From Reyranellaceae bacterium (GTDB taxonomy: Bacteria > Pseudomonadota > Alphaproteobacteria > Reyranellales > Reyranellaceae): a stretch of 64,000 nucleotides of DNA. Positions 30,052-38,333 of this stretch are shown here, piece after piece. Position numbers and translations under genes: made by a program. The notes under the pieces are model-generated. The model ran no database searches. It was not told where the DNA came from and saw only the letters and a program-made list of their open reading frames with translations. How positions within the stretch are numbered: position 1 is the stretch's first letter; every line of letters starts with the position of its first letter. The stretch spans positions 38,322 to 102,321 of the forward strand of contig JALHMM010000012.1 of assembly GCA_022844045.1 (NCBI GenBank), written 5' to 3'.

Positions 30052-31212
30052 CTACCCCCACAGCCTCTTTGTCGCGATGTCCGCGCCCTGGCGCGCGGCG
30101 GCGAGCTTGGCCCAGACGACGTCCTCGGCGACGTAGGCGGAGCCCGCGAAGGTGCCGAAGCCGCAATCGGTGCTGGCGATCACCCGCTCGCGATCACCGA
30201 TCGCGGCGGCCGCCTCGCACAGCCGGTTGGCGATCAGCTCCGGGTGCTCGACGAAATTTGTGGTGGTATCGAGCACGCCGGCCATCAAGGACATGTGCGC
30301 CGGCAGCGGGTAGCGCTTGAACGCCGGGTACTCGTGCGCGTGGCGCGGGTTGGCGAACTCCAGGCTGAGCGCGCCGGCCTTGGCGGCGTAGAGCAGGGGC
30401 AGGATGTCGCTGAGCGGCACGTCGTGGATGTGCGGGCCCTCCCAGTTGCCCCAGCAGCAATGCAGCCGGACCTTCTCGCGCGGGATGTCGCCCAGCGCCA
30501 CGTTGATCGCCGCGACATGCAGCTCGACGATGGCGAGGAACTCGGCCAGGGACTTGTCCTGGAACAGCATGGTGCGTTCCATCGCCAGATCGGGCGCGTC
30601 GATCTGCAGGGTGAAGCCCTGGTCGACGACGAAGCGGTACTCGCGCACCAGCTCGCGCGCCAGCGCCATGACATAGGCCTCGTGGCTGTCGTAGTGCGCA
30701 TTGAGCATGGTCGTGGCGATGATGCCGGGCGAGGGCGCGGTCATGAAGGTCTCGAGCGGCTGTGTCTTTTGAGCCTTCAGCGCCTCCTTCATCATCGTCG
30801 CCTCGGCCTCTGCCTCGTCGAGCGTGCCGTAGCGCACGTCGGCGACGGCTTGCGGCGCGTTGGCCACCTTGGGCCGGCGCGACAGGCGCTGGGCGAGCTG
30901 GCGGGCGTAGATGCGGAATTCCTGCATGTCCTTGGCGCGCGGCCGCTTGGACTCGCCGCCGAAGCCCGACATGCGGCGCACGATGTAGGTTTGGAAGCCG
31001 ACGCGCGGCTGCTCGCCGTCGTTGACGATGTCGATGCCGGCCTCGATCTGCTTGGCCACGACATTGCGCACCGCCTCGGCCGCCTCGCGCGCCAGCAGTG
31101 CCTCGTCGATCACCTCGCCGGCTTCCTGGCGGATCAGCAGGTCGTCGAGCACGGCGGGGCGCGGCAGGCTGCCGACATGGGTCACCAGGATCCGGTCCTT
31201 GCTGAGCTTCAT
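30052..31212 (-). CDS. Cobalamin-independent methionine synthase-like (MetE C-terminal domain) protein
   Basis: 386 residues, equal to the catalytic C-terminal half of MetE only. The start MKLSKDRILVTHVGSLPRP is typical. Zinc ligands fit His and Cys in RLHCCWGNW, Glu in SLEFANPRH and Cys in STDCGFGTF. Stand-alone proteins of this type transfer methyl or alkyl groups to thiols, and the family includes epoxyalkane:coenzyme M transferase and core-MetE enzymes. The real substrate is unknown. It is divergent from the transglutaminase-like gene and ends against a palindromic element. Confidence 0.85.
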   Translation of the reverse strand: MKLSKDRILVTHVGSLPRPAVLDDLLIRQEAGEVIDEALLAREAAEAVRNVVAKQIEAGIDIVNDGEQPRVGFQTYIVRRMSGFGGESKRPRAKDMQEFRIYARQLAQRLSRRPKVANAPQAVADVRYGTLDEAEAEATMMKEALKAQKTQPLETFMTAPSPGIIATTMLNAHYDSHEAYVMALARELVREYRFVVDQGFTLQIDAPDLAMERTMLFQDKSLAEFLAIVELHVAAINVALGDIPREKVRLHCCWGNWEGPHIHDVPLSDILPLLYAAKAGALSLEFANPRHAHEYPAFKRYPLPAHMSLMAGVLDTTTNFVEHPELIANRLCEAAAAIGDRERVIASTDCGFGTFAGSAYVAEDVVWAKLAAARQGADIATKRLWG

Positions 31213-31302
31213 CCAGGGGTCCTCCTGGCGTCACTTTCGGGCCGCGAGCGGCGCGGCGCAACGCCAGTTGACGGCGCTCCCAGCGGCAGGCATGGGGCAG
31301 CG

Positions 31303-32043
31303 ATGACCATCGATCTCAGGACCTTCCCGCAAGACGACGTAGTCATGGACGGGGCCGGACCGGCCGAATGGCTGAAGCCTGCGGTGCTGATCGACAGCGA
31401 CCACCCCGCCGTCGTGGCCTGGGCGCGTGCCATCGTCGGCGACGCCAGCGATCCGCGTGAGAAGGCGCTTCGGCTGTATCACGCGGTGCGCGACGATATC
31501 CGCTACGATCCCTACACCACGCCGCTGCGGCCTGACGCCTATAGGGCGAGCGCGACGCTGGCGGCGGGTCATGGCTACTGCATCAACAAGGCCGGGCTGA
31601 TGGCCGCGTCGTGTCGCTCGTTGGGGATTCCCGCGCGGGTCGGTTACGCCGACGTGCGCAACCACATGACGACCCAGCGCATGACCGAGTTCATGGGCAC
31701 CGACGTCTTCTACTTCCACGGCTATGTCGACATCGGCCTCGACGGGCGCTGGATCAAGGCGACGCCGGCCTTCAACCGCCAGCTCACCGAGCGCTTCGGG
31801 CTGAAGCCGCTGGCGTGGGATGGCCACAGTGATTCGATCTACCATCCCTACGACATGGTCGGCCGCCGGCACATGGAGTACCTCGCCTATCGCGGCGTCT
31901 ACGCCGACATCCCGTTCGACACGATCGCCGAGTGCTTCCGTCGCGAGTATCCCAAGATGCACACGGCGATGAGCGGCGGGGCGATCGAGGGTGATTTCGC
32001 GGCCGAGGGTGAAGCGGAGACGAAGACGGCGGCCAGCGCGTGA
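31303..32043 (+). CDS. Transglutaminase-like cysteine protein
   Basis: 246 residues from the ATG at 31303; the frame is open far upstream but that part is antisense to the MetE-like gene. The transglutaminase core has Cys93 in GHGYCINKAGLM and His139 in DVFYFHGYVD. The third residue, normally Asp after the WxxxD strand, is not obvious in GRWIKATPAFN, where Ala or Thr occupies it. The family is widespread in bacteria without a defined substrate and may act as a peptidase or amidase. It overlaps the downstream MFS start by four bases. Confidence 0.82.
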   Translation: MTIDLRTFPQDDVVMDGAGPAEWLKPAVLIDSDHPAVVAWARAIVGDASDPREKALRLYHAVRDDIRYDPYTTPLRPDAYRASATLAAGHGYCINKAGLMAASCRSLGIPARVGYADVRNHMTTQRMTEFMGTDVFYFHGYVDIGLDGRWIKATPAFNRQLTERFGLKPLAWDGHSDSIYHPYDMVGRRHMEYLAYRGVYADIPFDTIAECFRREYPKMHTAMSGGAIEGDFAAEGEAETKTAASA

Positions 32044-33317
32044 GCTTTGCCCTGGTTCCGCGTTCGCGCAGCTACACAGTCCTGCTAGTGGCGTTGGCCT
32101 CGTTCGGCCCGCTGTCGATGAGCATCTACACGCCGGTCATGCCGGTCGTCGGCGCGTCGATCGGCGCCACGCCTGATGACGTGAAGCTGACCCTGACGAC
32201 CTACATGCTGGGCTTCGCCGCCGGCCAGATCTTCTTCGGCCCGCTCAGCGACCGCTTCGGCCGCCGGCCAGTGCTGCTGGTCGGCCTGCTGCTGTTCGCC
32301 CTGACCTCGGCCGGCTGCGCGCTCGCGGGCTCGATCGGCGAGCTCCTCGTGCTGCGCGTCATGCAGGGGCTCAGCGCCTGCTCTGGCTCGGTGATCGGCC
32401 GCGCGCTGACGCGTGATGTCTACGAATTCGCCGAGCTGCCCAGGGTGATGAGCTGGATCTCGATCGGCGTGAACGTCGCGCCGGCGCTGGCACCACTGAT
32501 CGGCGGCCATCTCGGCGAATGGTTCGGCTGGCAGGCGACGTTCTGGGCCCTGACGGTCTTCGCGCTCAGCCTGCTCGTCATCGTCGCGCTGGGCGTGGGC
32601 GAGACCAACCGGCACCGTGCCGCGACCTTGAACCTGCTGGCCTTCGCGCGCGGCGGCGGCGAGATGCTGCGCGACCGCCACTTTCTCGGCTATGCGCTGA
32701 CCATGGGCTTTGTCTTCGGCATCAATTTCGGCATGGCCGTCGGCATGCCATTCATCCTGCAGGACACGCTGGGCTTCACGCCGCGCACCGTGGGCTATCT
32801 CAGCGTGATCGGGGTCGCCGGCTTCACCCTGGGCGGCTTGGCCAACAACCGGCTGATCGGCCGGGTGCGGCCGACGACGATCGTGCAGGTGGCGCCGCTG
32901 TTCCACATCGCGGGGCTCACCATTGTGGCCATTCTGTCGATCGCCGGCACCCTGACCTGGTGGTCGATCACGGTGCCGTTCATGATCTGCTCCTTCGGCT
33001 CCGGCATGGTCGTGCCGAATTCCAACGCCGGTGCCGTCGGTCTCTATCCGCGGCTGGCCGGCACCGCCTCCTCGCTGGTCGGGTTGGCGCAGATGGGCTT
33101 GGGCGCCCTGGGTACCGTCGCCGTCGCGATCACGACAGGCCTGGGTGGCTACGACCGAGCCCTGCCGCTGGTCGGCGAGTGGATCGGCTGCACGACCAAG
33201 GCCTGCGCCATTCCGATGCCGCTGATCCTGGCGCAGCTGCCCTTTGCCTTCGCCGCATTGCTGGCCGCGCGTCTGCTGCGCGGGCCGCGCTTTCCATCAA
33301 CAGGGCAATCGGCCTAA
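32040..33317 (+). CDS. MFS transporter, Bcr/CflA-type
   Basis: 425 residues starting at a GTG that overlaps the transglutaminase stop (GTGA). About 12 membrane helices. GPLSDRFGRRPVLLVGL after helix 2 and GRALTRDVYE are hallmarks of the Bcr/CflA drug-resistance branch, where the second helix pair carries LRVMQGLSAC. It may export antibiotics or metabolites. Coupling to a transglutaminase-like gene is unusual and may reflect export of a product. Confidence 0.9.
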   Translation: MSFALVPRSRSYTVLLVALASFGPLSMSIYTPVMPVVGASIGATPDDVKLTLTTYMLGFAAGQIFFGPLSDRFGRRPVLLVGLLLFALTSAGCALAGSIGELLVLRVMQGLSACSGSVIGRALTRDVYEFAELPRVMSWISIGVNVAPALAPLIGGHLGEWFGWQATFWALTVFALSLLVIVALGVGETNRHRAATLNLLAFARGGGEMLRDRHFLGYALTMGFVFGINFGMAVGMPFILQDTLGFTPRTVGYLSVIGVAGFTLGGLANNRLIGRVRPTTIVQVAPLFHIAGLTIVAILSIAGTLTWWSITVPFMICSFGSGMVVPNSNAGAVGLYPRLAGTASSLVGLAQMGLGALGTVAVAITTGLGGYDRALPLVGEWIGCTTKACAIPMPLILAQLPFAFAALLAARLLRGPRFPSTGQSA

Positions 33318-33359
33318 AACGCCTGCGTGCGAATCGATCCAGAGGGGAGGAGCCCTGAC

Positions 33360-34277
33360 ATGCCGAACATGCTGAAGGACAAGGTGGTGCTGGTGACCGG
33401 CTCGGGCGGCGGCATCGGGCGCGAGATGGCGCTGCTGGCCGCCGCCGAGGGCGCCAAGGTCGTAGTCAACGATCTGGGCGGCGCGGTCGACGGCGAGGGC
33501 TCGGGCAGCGCCACGCCAGCGCAAAAGGTGTGCGACGAGATCAAGGCGGCCGGCGGCGTCGCCGTGCCGAATTTCGGCAGCGTGTCGGATCCTGGTGCGG
33601 CCGAGGCGATGATCAAGCAGGCGGTCGAGACCTTCGGCAAGATCGACGGCATTATCAACAACGCCGGTATCCTGCGCGACCGTATCTTCCATCGCATGAG
33701 CCATCTCGACTGGAAGCAGGTCATCGACGTGCATCTCAACGGCTGCTTCAACGTCAGCCGTGCCGCCGCCAACTTCTTCAAGGAGCAGAAGTCGGGCGCC
33801 TTCGTGCACTTCACCTCGACCTCGGGCCTCGTCGGCAATTTCGGCCAGGCGAACTACTCGGCGGCCAAGATGGGCATCGTCGGCCTGTCGCGCTCGATCG
33901 CGCTCGACATGGCGGCGTTCAACGTGCGCTCCAATTGCATCTCGCCCTTTGCCTGGACGCGCATGATCGGCACCATCCCCGCCGATACGCCGCAGCAAGT
34001 CGCGCGCCTGGAGCGCTCCAAGAAGATGACCGCCGCCAAGGTGGCGCCGATGGCGGTGTTCCTGCTCAGCGACGCCGCCGAGGGCGTGACCTCGCAGATC
34101 TTCGGCGTGCGCATGAACGAGATCATGCTGTTCTCCGCCAACCGCCCGGTGCGATCGGTGCACATGTCGGATGGTTGGACGCTCGAGAAGATCGCCGAGA
34201 CGGCGGTGCCGGCGCTGAAGCCGGCCTTCATCGACCTGAAGCGCTCGCCCGAGTACTTCACCTGGGATCCGATCTGA
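33360..34277 (+). CDS. SDR-family oxidoreductase, MFE-2 (peroxisomal hydroxyacyl-CoA dehydrogenase)-like
   Basis: 305 residues from the ATG at 33360 with GGGAGG upstream. TGSGGGIG is at 13-20, NDLGGAVDG follows strand 2, NNAG is at 100-103, and Ser153/155, Tyr166 and Lys170 (YSAAK) form the active site. The C-terminal extension (about 255-305, WTLEKIAETAVP) marks the MFE-2 branch, in which such domains act on 3-hydroxyacyl-CoA. It stands alone here, without the hydratase-2 domain. A large palindromic element follows. Confidence 0.9.
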   Translation: MPNMLKDKVVLVTGSGGGIGREMALLAAAEGAKVVVNDLGGAVDGEGSGSATPAQKVCDEIKAAGGVAVPNFGSVSDPGAAEAMIKQAVETFGKIDGIINNAGILRDRIFHRMSHLDWKQVIDVHLNGCFNVSRAAANFFKEQKSGAFVHFTSTSGLVGNFGQANYSAAKMGIVGLSRSIALDMAAFNVRSNCISPFAWTRMIGTIPADTPQQVARLERSKKMTAAKVAPMAVFLLSDAAEGVTSQIFGVRMNEIMLFSANRPVRSVHMSDGWTLEKIAETAVPALKPAFIDLKRSPEYFTWDPI

Positions 34278-34286
34278 CCTGGCTTT

Positions 34287-34441
34287 CCTTCTCCCCGCGA
34301 AGGCGGGGAGAAGGTGGCGCGAAGCGCCGGATGAGGGGCTTCCGCGACCGAGCAACGAGATCGATTCTGTTGATGCCGCGCGAAGCCCCTCATCCGCCTC
34401 GCTGCGCTCGGCACCTTCTCCCCGCCTTCGCGGGGAGAAGG
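34287..34441. repeat. Palindromic element, CCTTCTCCCC family, copy 2
   Basis: Ends carry CCTTCTCCCCGCGAAGGCGG and its reverse complement; the GATGAGGGGCTT segment pairs with AAGCCCCTCATC inside. Closely matches the element at 61327-61480, with a different central loop. Located between two plus-strand genes. Confidence 0.92.
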
Positions 34442-34461
34442 GATTACAGGAACTGGTGAAC

Positions 34462-35607
34462 ATGAACGCACCGCTGAAGAACGAACCGCGCATCGATGCC
34501 GACGAGGTGCTCGCCGGCATCGTCGAGTGGGTCGAGATCGAGAGCCCGAGCCACGACGCGGCGGCGGTCAACCGCGTGGTCGACAAGGTCGAGGGCCAGA
34601 TGTCGGGCCTCGGCATGAAGATCGAGCGGACGCCCGGCCGCGACGGCTTCGGCGACATCCTCGAATGCAAGACGCCGTGGGGCGAGGGGCCAGGCATCCT
34701 GGTGCTGGCCCATCTCGACACCGTGCATCCCATCGGCATGATCGAGAAAGACCTGAAGGTGCGCCGCGAAGGCGACGCGATCTTCGGTCCCGGCATCTAC
34801 GACATGAAGGCCGGCGGCTACATCGCCTACTACGCGATGCGCCACCTGATCCGGCAGGGCAAGAAGAGCAAGCTGCCGGTGACCTTCCTGTTCATCCCCG
34901 AGGAGGAGGTCGGCAGCCCGACCTCGCGCGCGCGCATCGAGGCCGCGGCGCGGGGCGCCAAGTACGCCCTGGTGATGGAGCCGGGCCGCGACGGCGATCG
35001 CGTGGTCACCTCGCGCAAGGGCGTCGGCCGATTTGTCATCACGGTCAAAGGCCGCGCCAGCCACGCCGGCGTGCGCCACCAGGACGGCCGCAGCGCTATC
35101 CTCGAGCTGGCGCGCCAGATCGTGCGCATCGAGGCGATGACGGATTACGGTCGCGGCATCACGCTCAACGTCGGCCTGGTCAGCGGCGGCACCGGCGTCA
35201 ACGTCGTGTCGGCCGAGGCCACCGCCGAAGTCGATTTGCGCGTGCCCGATCCTGAGACCGCCGCCGAGATGACGGCGACCCTGCTCGGCCTGAAGGCGAT
35301 CGGCGAGGAAGTCGAGGTCACGGTCGAGGGCGGCATGAACCGGCCGCCCTACCGCAAGGACGCCGGCATCCAGGCGCTGTTCGACAAGGCGCGCGCGATC
35401 TACGCCGAGATCGGCAAGGAGCTCAACGACGTGCCCCTGACCGGCGGCGGCAGCGACGGCAACTTCACCGCCGCGTTGGGTATTCCCACGCTCGACGGCC
35501 TGGGCGCCGACGGCAAGGGCGCGCACGCCATCAACGAGCAGATCTACTACTCCTCGCTGGTGTCGCGCACGTATCTCGCGACGCGGTTGTTCGAGACGCT
35601 GGAGTAG
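34462..35607 (+). CDS. M20-family metallopeptidase (carboxypeptidase G2/ArgE-like)
   Basis: 381 residues from the ATG at 34462; a GTG six bases earlier is possible. Metal-site segments: LVLAHLDTVHPIG (His and the following Asp), GPGIYDMKAGG (bridging Asp), FIPEEEVGS (catalytic Glu-Glu) and VMEPGRDG. The dimerisation domain (about 180-290) includes GRASHAGVRHQDG. TGGGSDGNF and the distal His in GKGAHAIN finish the site. Family members cleave C-terminal glutamate or acyl groups; no signal peptide, so it is cytoplasmic. Not closely linked to neighbours. Confidence 0.92.
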   Translation: MNAPLKNEPRIDADEVLAGIVEWVEIESPSHDAAAVNRVVDKVEGQMSGLGMKIERTPGRDGFGDILECKTPWGEGPGILVLAHLDTVHPIGMIEKDLKVRREGDAIFGPGIYDMKAGGYIAYYAMRHLIRQGKKSKLPVTFLFIPEEEVGSPTSRARIEAAARGAKYALVMEPGRDGDRVVTSRKGVGRFVITVKGRASHAGVRHQDGRSAILELARQIVRIEAMTDYGRGITLNVGLVSGGTGVNVVSAEATAEVDLRVPDPETAAEMTATLLGLKAIGEEVEVTVEGGMNRPPYRKDAGIQALFDKARAIYAEIGKELNDVPLTGGGSDGNFTAALGIPTLDGLGADGKGAHAINEQIYYSSLVSRTYLATRLFETLE

Positions 35608-35734
35608 GCGCGGCGAGCCCGGCTGATCTTCCTGGGACCACCGGCGCTCTCAATGAGATCCCCTGCTTCCGTTCGATACGCATCCGATCGACCGCCCATG
35701 GCGGCAGCGCCATCGCATATGGTGTTCAAGGCTG

Positions 35735-35799
35735 GGGGCGCGCCACTCCAGTGGCGCGTCTTGTCGACCGTTCGCCGCGCCACTGGAGTGGCGCGCCCC
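35735..35799. repeat. Palindromic element, GGCGCGCCACTCC family, copy 2
   Basis: Perfect 24-bp arms at 35735-35758 and 35776-35799, identical to the arms at 29979-30042, with a different 17-base loop. A relaxed relative lies 40 bases downstream (35840-35857). Confidence 0.92.
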
Positions 35800-35914
35800 G
35801 ACCAAGCAGCGACTTTCAAGTTATTTGGGCCGGTCATGAGCGCCGCTGGAGCGGCGCGGCCCGAAGACAACTCATAGTCCATCGGCGATAGTCCCGCCCT
35901 TGGCGGGCCCACAG

Positions 35915-35944
35915 AATGTGATACCATTTTCTGGAAATGTGATA
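35915..35944 (+). promoter_or_regulatory. AATGTGATA direct repeat upstream of the PLP-enzyme/aap operon
   Basis: Identical 9-mers at 35915-35923 and 35936-35944 are spaced 21 bp apart (two helical turns), and CATTT-TCTGG-AAATG between them is an inverted repeat. The spacing suits a dimeric regulator such as the GntR protein at the end of this operon. The stretch is AT-rich relative to its surroundings. Confidence 0.5.
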
Positions 35945-35973
35945 GCTTTCCACGATCAGGGTGGAGGACGGAT

Positions 35974-37218
35974 ATGGTGTTGCCGGCGAAGGGGCGGGCC
36001 TGGGAGGAGATCGCGGCCGATCTCGACGCGGCCAAGGCGAAGGACTTCTCGTGGCGCGGCGGGCGCATGGCGCTCTACTTCTATTACCTCGACGACGCGC
36101 TCAACGATGTGCAGAAGAAGGCCTACACGTCGTTCTGGACCGAGAACAATCTCGGCAAGCGCGCCTTTCCCAGCCTCGCGAAGCTGGAGACCGACGTCAT
36201 CGAGTTCGGGCTGAAGACGGTCAACGCGCCCGACGGCGCGGCCGGCACGTTCACATCAGGGGGCTCGGAGAGCATCTTCCTCGCGTTGCAGACCGCGCGC
36301 GACTGGGCCCGCGCCGAGAAGGGTGTGAAGGATCCTAATTTCGTGGTGCCGCGGACCGCGCATCCCGCCTTCAGCCGCGCCGGCCACGCGCTCGGCATCG
36401 AGGTGCGCCGCGTGCGGACCGCGCGCAACGACTTCAAGGCCGACGTCGCGGCGATGGAGGCGACGCTCGATTCCAACACCATCGGCATCGTCGGCTCGGC
36501 GCCGAACTACCCCTTTGGCGTGTTCGACCCGATCCGCGAGCTGGGCGCGCTGGCGCAGCGCCGGGGCTTGTGGTTGCACGTCGATGCCTGCGTCGGCGGC
36601 TTCCTGTCGCCGTGGGTCAAGAAGCTGGGGTACGCCGTGCCGGAGTGGGACTTCTCGGTGCCAGGCGTGACCAGCATGTCGGCCGACCTGCACAAGCACG
36701 GCATGGCGCCCAAGGGCGCGTCGCTGATGATGCTGCGCTCCGACGAGTTGAAGCAGAAGTACCAGACCTTCGACTTCCGCGACTGGGAGCGCGGCCAGTA
36801 CCTCGCCTACACCATGCAGGGCACGCGGCCCGGCGGCGCGGTGGCGGCGGCGTGGTCGGTGATCCAGCACCTCGGCGACGCGGGCTATCTGGAGTGCGCG
36901 CGCATCATCATGGACACCAAGAAGGCGCTGATGGACGGCGTCAACGCGATCCCCGGTCTGGCGGCGCTGGAGCCGAGCGAGCTGTGCATCTTCGTCACGC
37001 GCGCGACCGATCCCGGTCTCGATATCGGCGCGGTGAGCGACGCCATGGTCGCACGGGGTTGGTTCATCGGCCGCCAGGCCGAGCCGGCCGGCATCCACAT
37101 GCACGTCAATCCGATCCATCGCGAGTCCTGGCGTCCGTACCTCCAGGACCTGGCCGCCTGCGTCGAGCAGGTGCGTGGCGCGCGCGCCGTCGGCAAGGAA
37201 GCCGGCCTGACCTACTGA
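35974..37218 (+). CDS. PLP-dependent decarboxylase/lyase-like enzyme (S1P lyase / group II decarboxylase type)
   Basis: 414 residues. The internal-aldimine lysine is Lys241 in SADLHKHGMAPKG. Asp204 in LHVDACVGGF contacts the pyridine ring. GGSES (96-100) binds phosphate and His130 (RTAHPAFSR) stacks on PLP. The whole resembles sphingosine-phosphate lyase and MfnA-type amino-acid decarboxylases more than aminotransferases. It removes or transforms an amino acid, or an amino alcohol, but the substrate is not clear. It starts the run that continues with aapJQMP-like transport genes, 38 bases before aapJ. Confidence 0.82.
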   Translation: MVLPAKGRAWEEIAADLDAAKAKDFSWRGGRMALYFYYLDDALNDVQKKAYTSFWTENNLGKRAFPSLAKLETDVIEFGLKTVNAPDGAAGTFTSGGSESIFLALQTARDWARAEKGVKDPNFVVPRTAHPAFSRAGHALGIEVRRVRTARNDFKADVAAMEATLDSNTIGIVGSAPNYPFGVFDPIRELGALAQRRGLWLHVDACVGGFLSPWVKKLGYAVPEWDFSVPGVTSMSADLHKHGMAPKGASLMMLRSDELKQKYQTFDFRDWERGQYLAYTMQGTRPGGAVAAAWSVIQHLGDAGYLECARIIMDTKKALMDGVNAIPGLAALEPSELCIFVTRATDPGLDIGAVSDAMVARGWFIGRQAEPAGIHMHVNPIHRESWRPYLQDLAACVEQVRGARAVGKEAGLTY

Positions 37219-37256
37219 GAATTTCGCAACGGGCGTTCAACAGGGGAGACGCAGAG

Positions 37257-38300
37257 ATGATGGGCAAGATCGCATCCGTGGCCGCCGCCGCGCTGACCAG
37301 CGCGGCTCTGGCCGTCGCCGCCGTCCCGGCCGCGGCGCAGCCGAAGTCACCGACCATCGACGCCATCAAGGCGCGCGGCAGCTTCAAGTGCGGCGTCTAC
37401 GAAAACGTTCCCGGCCTTGCGTCGCTCAACGACAAGGGCGAGTGGGTCGGCTTCGACGTGTCCTACTGCCGCGCCATGGCCGCGGCGATTCTCGGCGACG
37501 CCACCAAGGTCGAGTTCGTCAAGCTGAGCTTCGCGCAGGGCATGCCGGCGCTGCGCTCGGCCGAGATCGACATGGCGGCGTTGGCCATCACCTACACCAT
37601 CCAGCGCGACACCGAGCTCGGCTTCGAGTTCGTCGGGCCGACGATGTTCTCCGGCCACGGCTTCATGGTGCACAAGCGCAGTGGTGCCTCGAAGCTCGCC
37701 GATCTCAACGGGGCCACGATCTGCATCGTCGCCGGCACCATCACCGAGAGCCTGATCGCCGACTACTTCCGGCCGCGCAACATGACCTTCAAGCCGGTGG
37801 CGATCGAGACCTCGGCGCAGATCATGCCGATGTACGAGCAGGGCCGCTGCGACGTGGTCACCCTGGAACCGCCGTTCCTCGCCATGCGCCGCTCGCGTCT
37901 CAAGGACCCTGGGGAGCACATCATCCTGTCGGAGCTGTTCGCCAAATCGCATATGGGTCCGGTGATCCGCGAGGGCGACGCGGTCTTCGCCAACGTCGTG
38001 CGATGGGTGCATTTCGGCCTGGTGACAGCCGAGGAGATGGGCATTTCCGCCGACAATATCGACGCGGTCTTGCGCGACACCAAGGATCCGGAGAAGCGGC
38101 GTTTCCTCGGGCTCGAGGCGAATATCGGCTCGAAGATGGGGTTGACCGACGATTTCATGGTCAAGGTGGTGAAGGCCGTCGGCAACTACGGCGACATCTG
38201 GGAGACCACCTACGGCATGAAGTCGCCGGGCAAGCTGCCGCGCGGCATCAACGCGCTGGCGCGCGACGGTGGCCTGCAATGGGCACCGAACTGGCGCTGA
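37257..38300 (+). CDS. aapJ: Polar amino-acid ABC transporter substrate-binding protein (AapJ-like)
   Basis: 347 residues from the ATG at 37257 with GGGGAG upstream. MMGKIASVAAAALTSAALAV is the signal peptide, cleaved near AAAQP. The mature part has FKCGVYENVPGLAS, GFDVSYCRAMAAA and AALAITYTIQRDTELGFEF, matching AapJ-type binding proteins of general L-amino-acid transporters. Family-3 solute receptors of this subgroup are about 340 residues, as here. It captures the solute for the AapQ/AapM permease. Located between the PLP enzyme and the permeases. Confidence 0.9.
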   Translation: MMGKIASVAAAALTSAALAVAAVPAAAQPKSPTIDAIKARGSFKCGVYENVPGLASLNDKGEWVGFDVSYCRAMAAAILGDATKVEFVKLSFAQGMPALRSAEIDMAALAITYTIQRDTELGFEFVGPTMFSGHGFMVHKRSGASKLADLNGATICIVAGTITESLIADYFRPRNMTFKPVAIETSAQIMPMYEQGRCDVVTLEPPFLAMRRSRLKDPGEHIILSELFAKSHMGPVIREGDAVFANVVRWVHFGLVTAEEMGISADNIDAVLRDTKDPEKRRFLGLEANIGSKMGLTDDFMVKVVKAVGNYGDIWETTYGMKSPGKLPRGINALARDGGLQWAPNWR

Positions 38301-38333
38301 GCCGGACCGCGCGCTGAGGCCGCGGCGAGCGGC

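Larger units (their letters stand above)
35608..35973. other. Intergenic region holding palindromes and a putative promoter
   Basis: A 366-base gap without a supportable gene. It contains the 24-bp palindrome at 35735-35799, a second smaller palindrome at 35840-35857 (GCGCCGCT-GG-AGCGGCGC) and, near the PLP-enzyme start, two AATGTGATA direct repeats. Confidence 0.7.
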
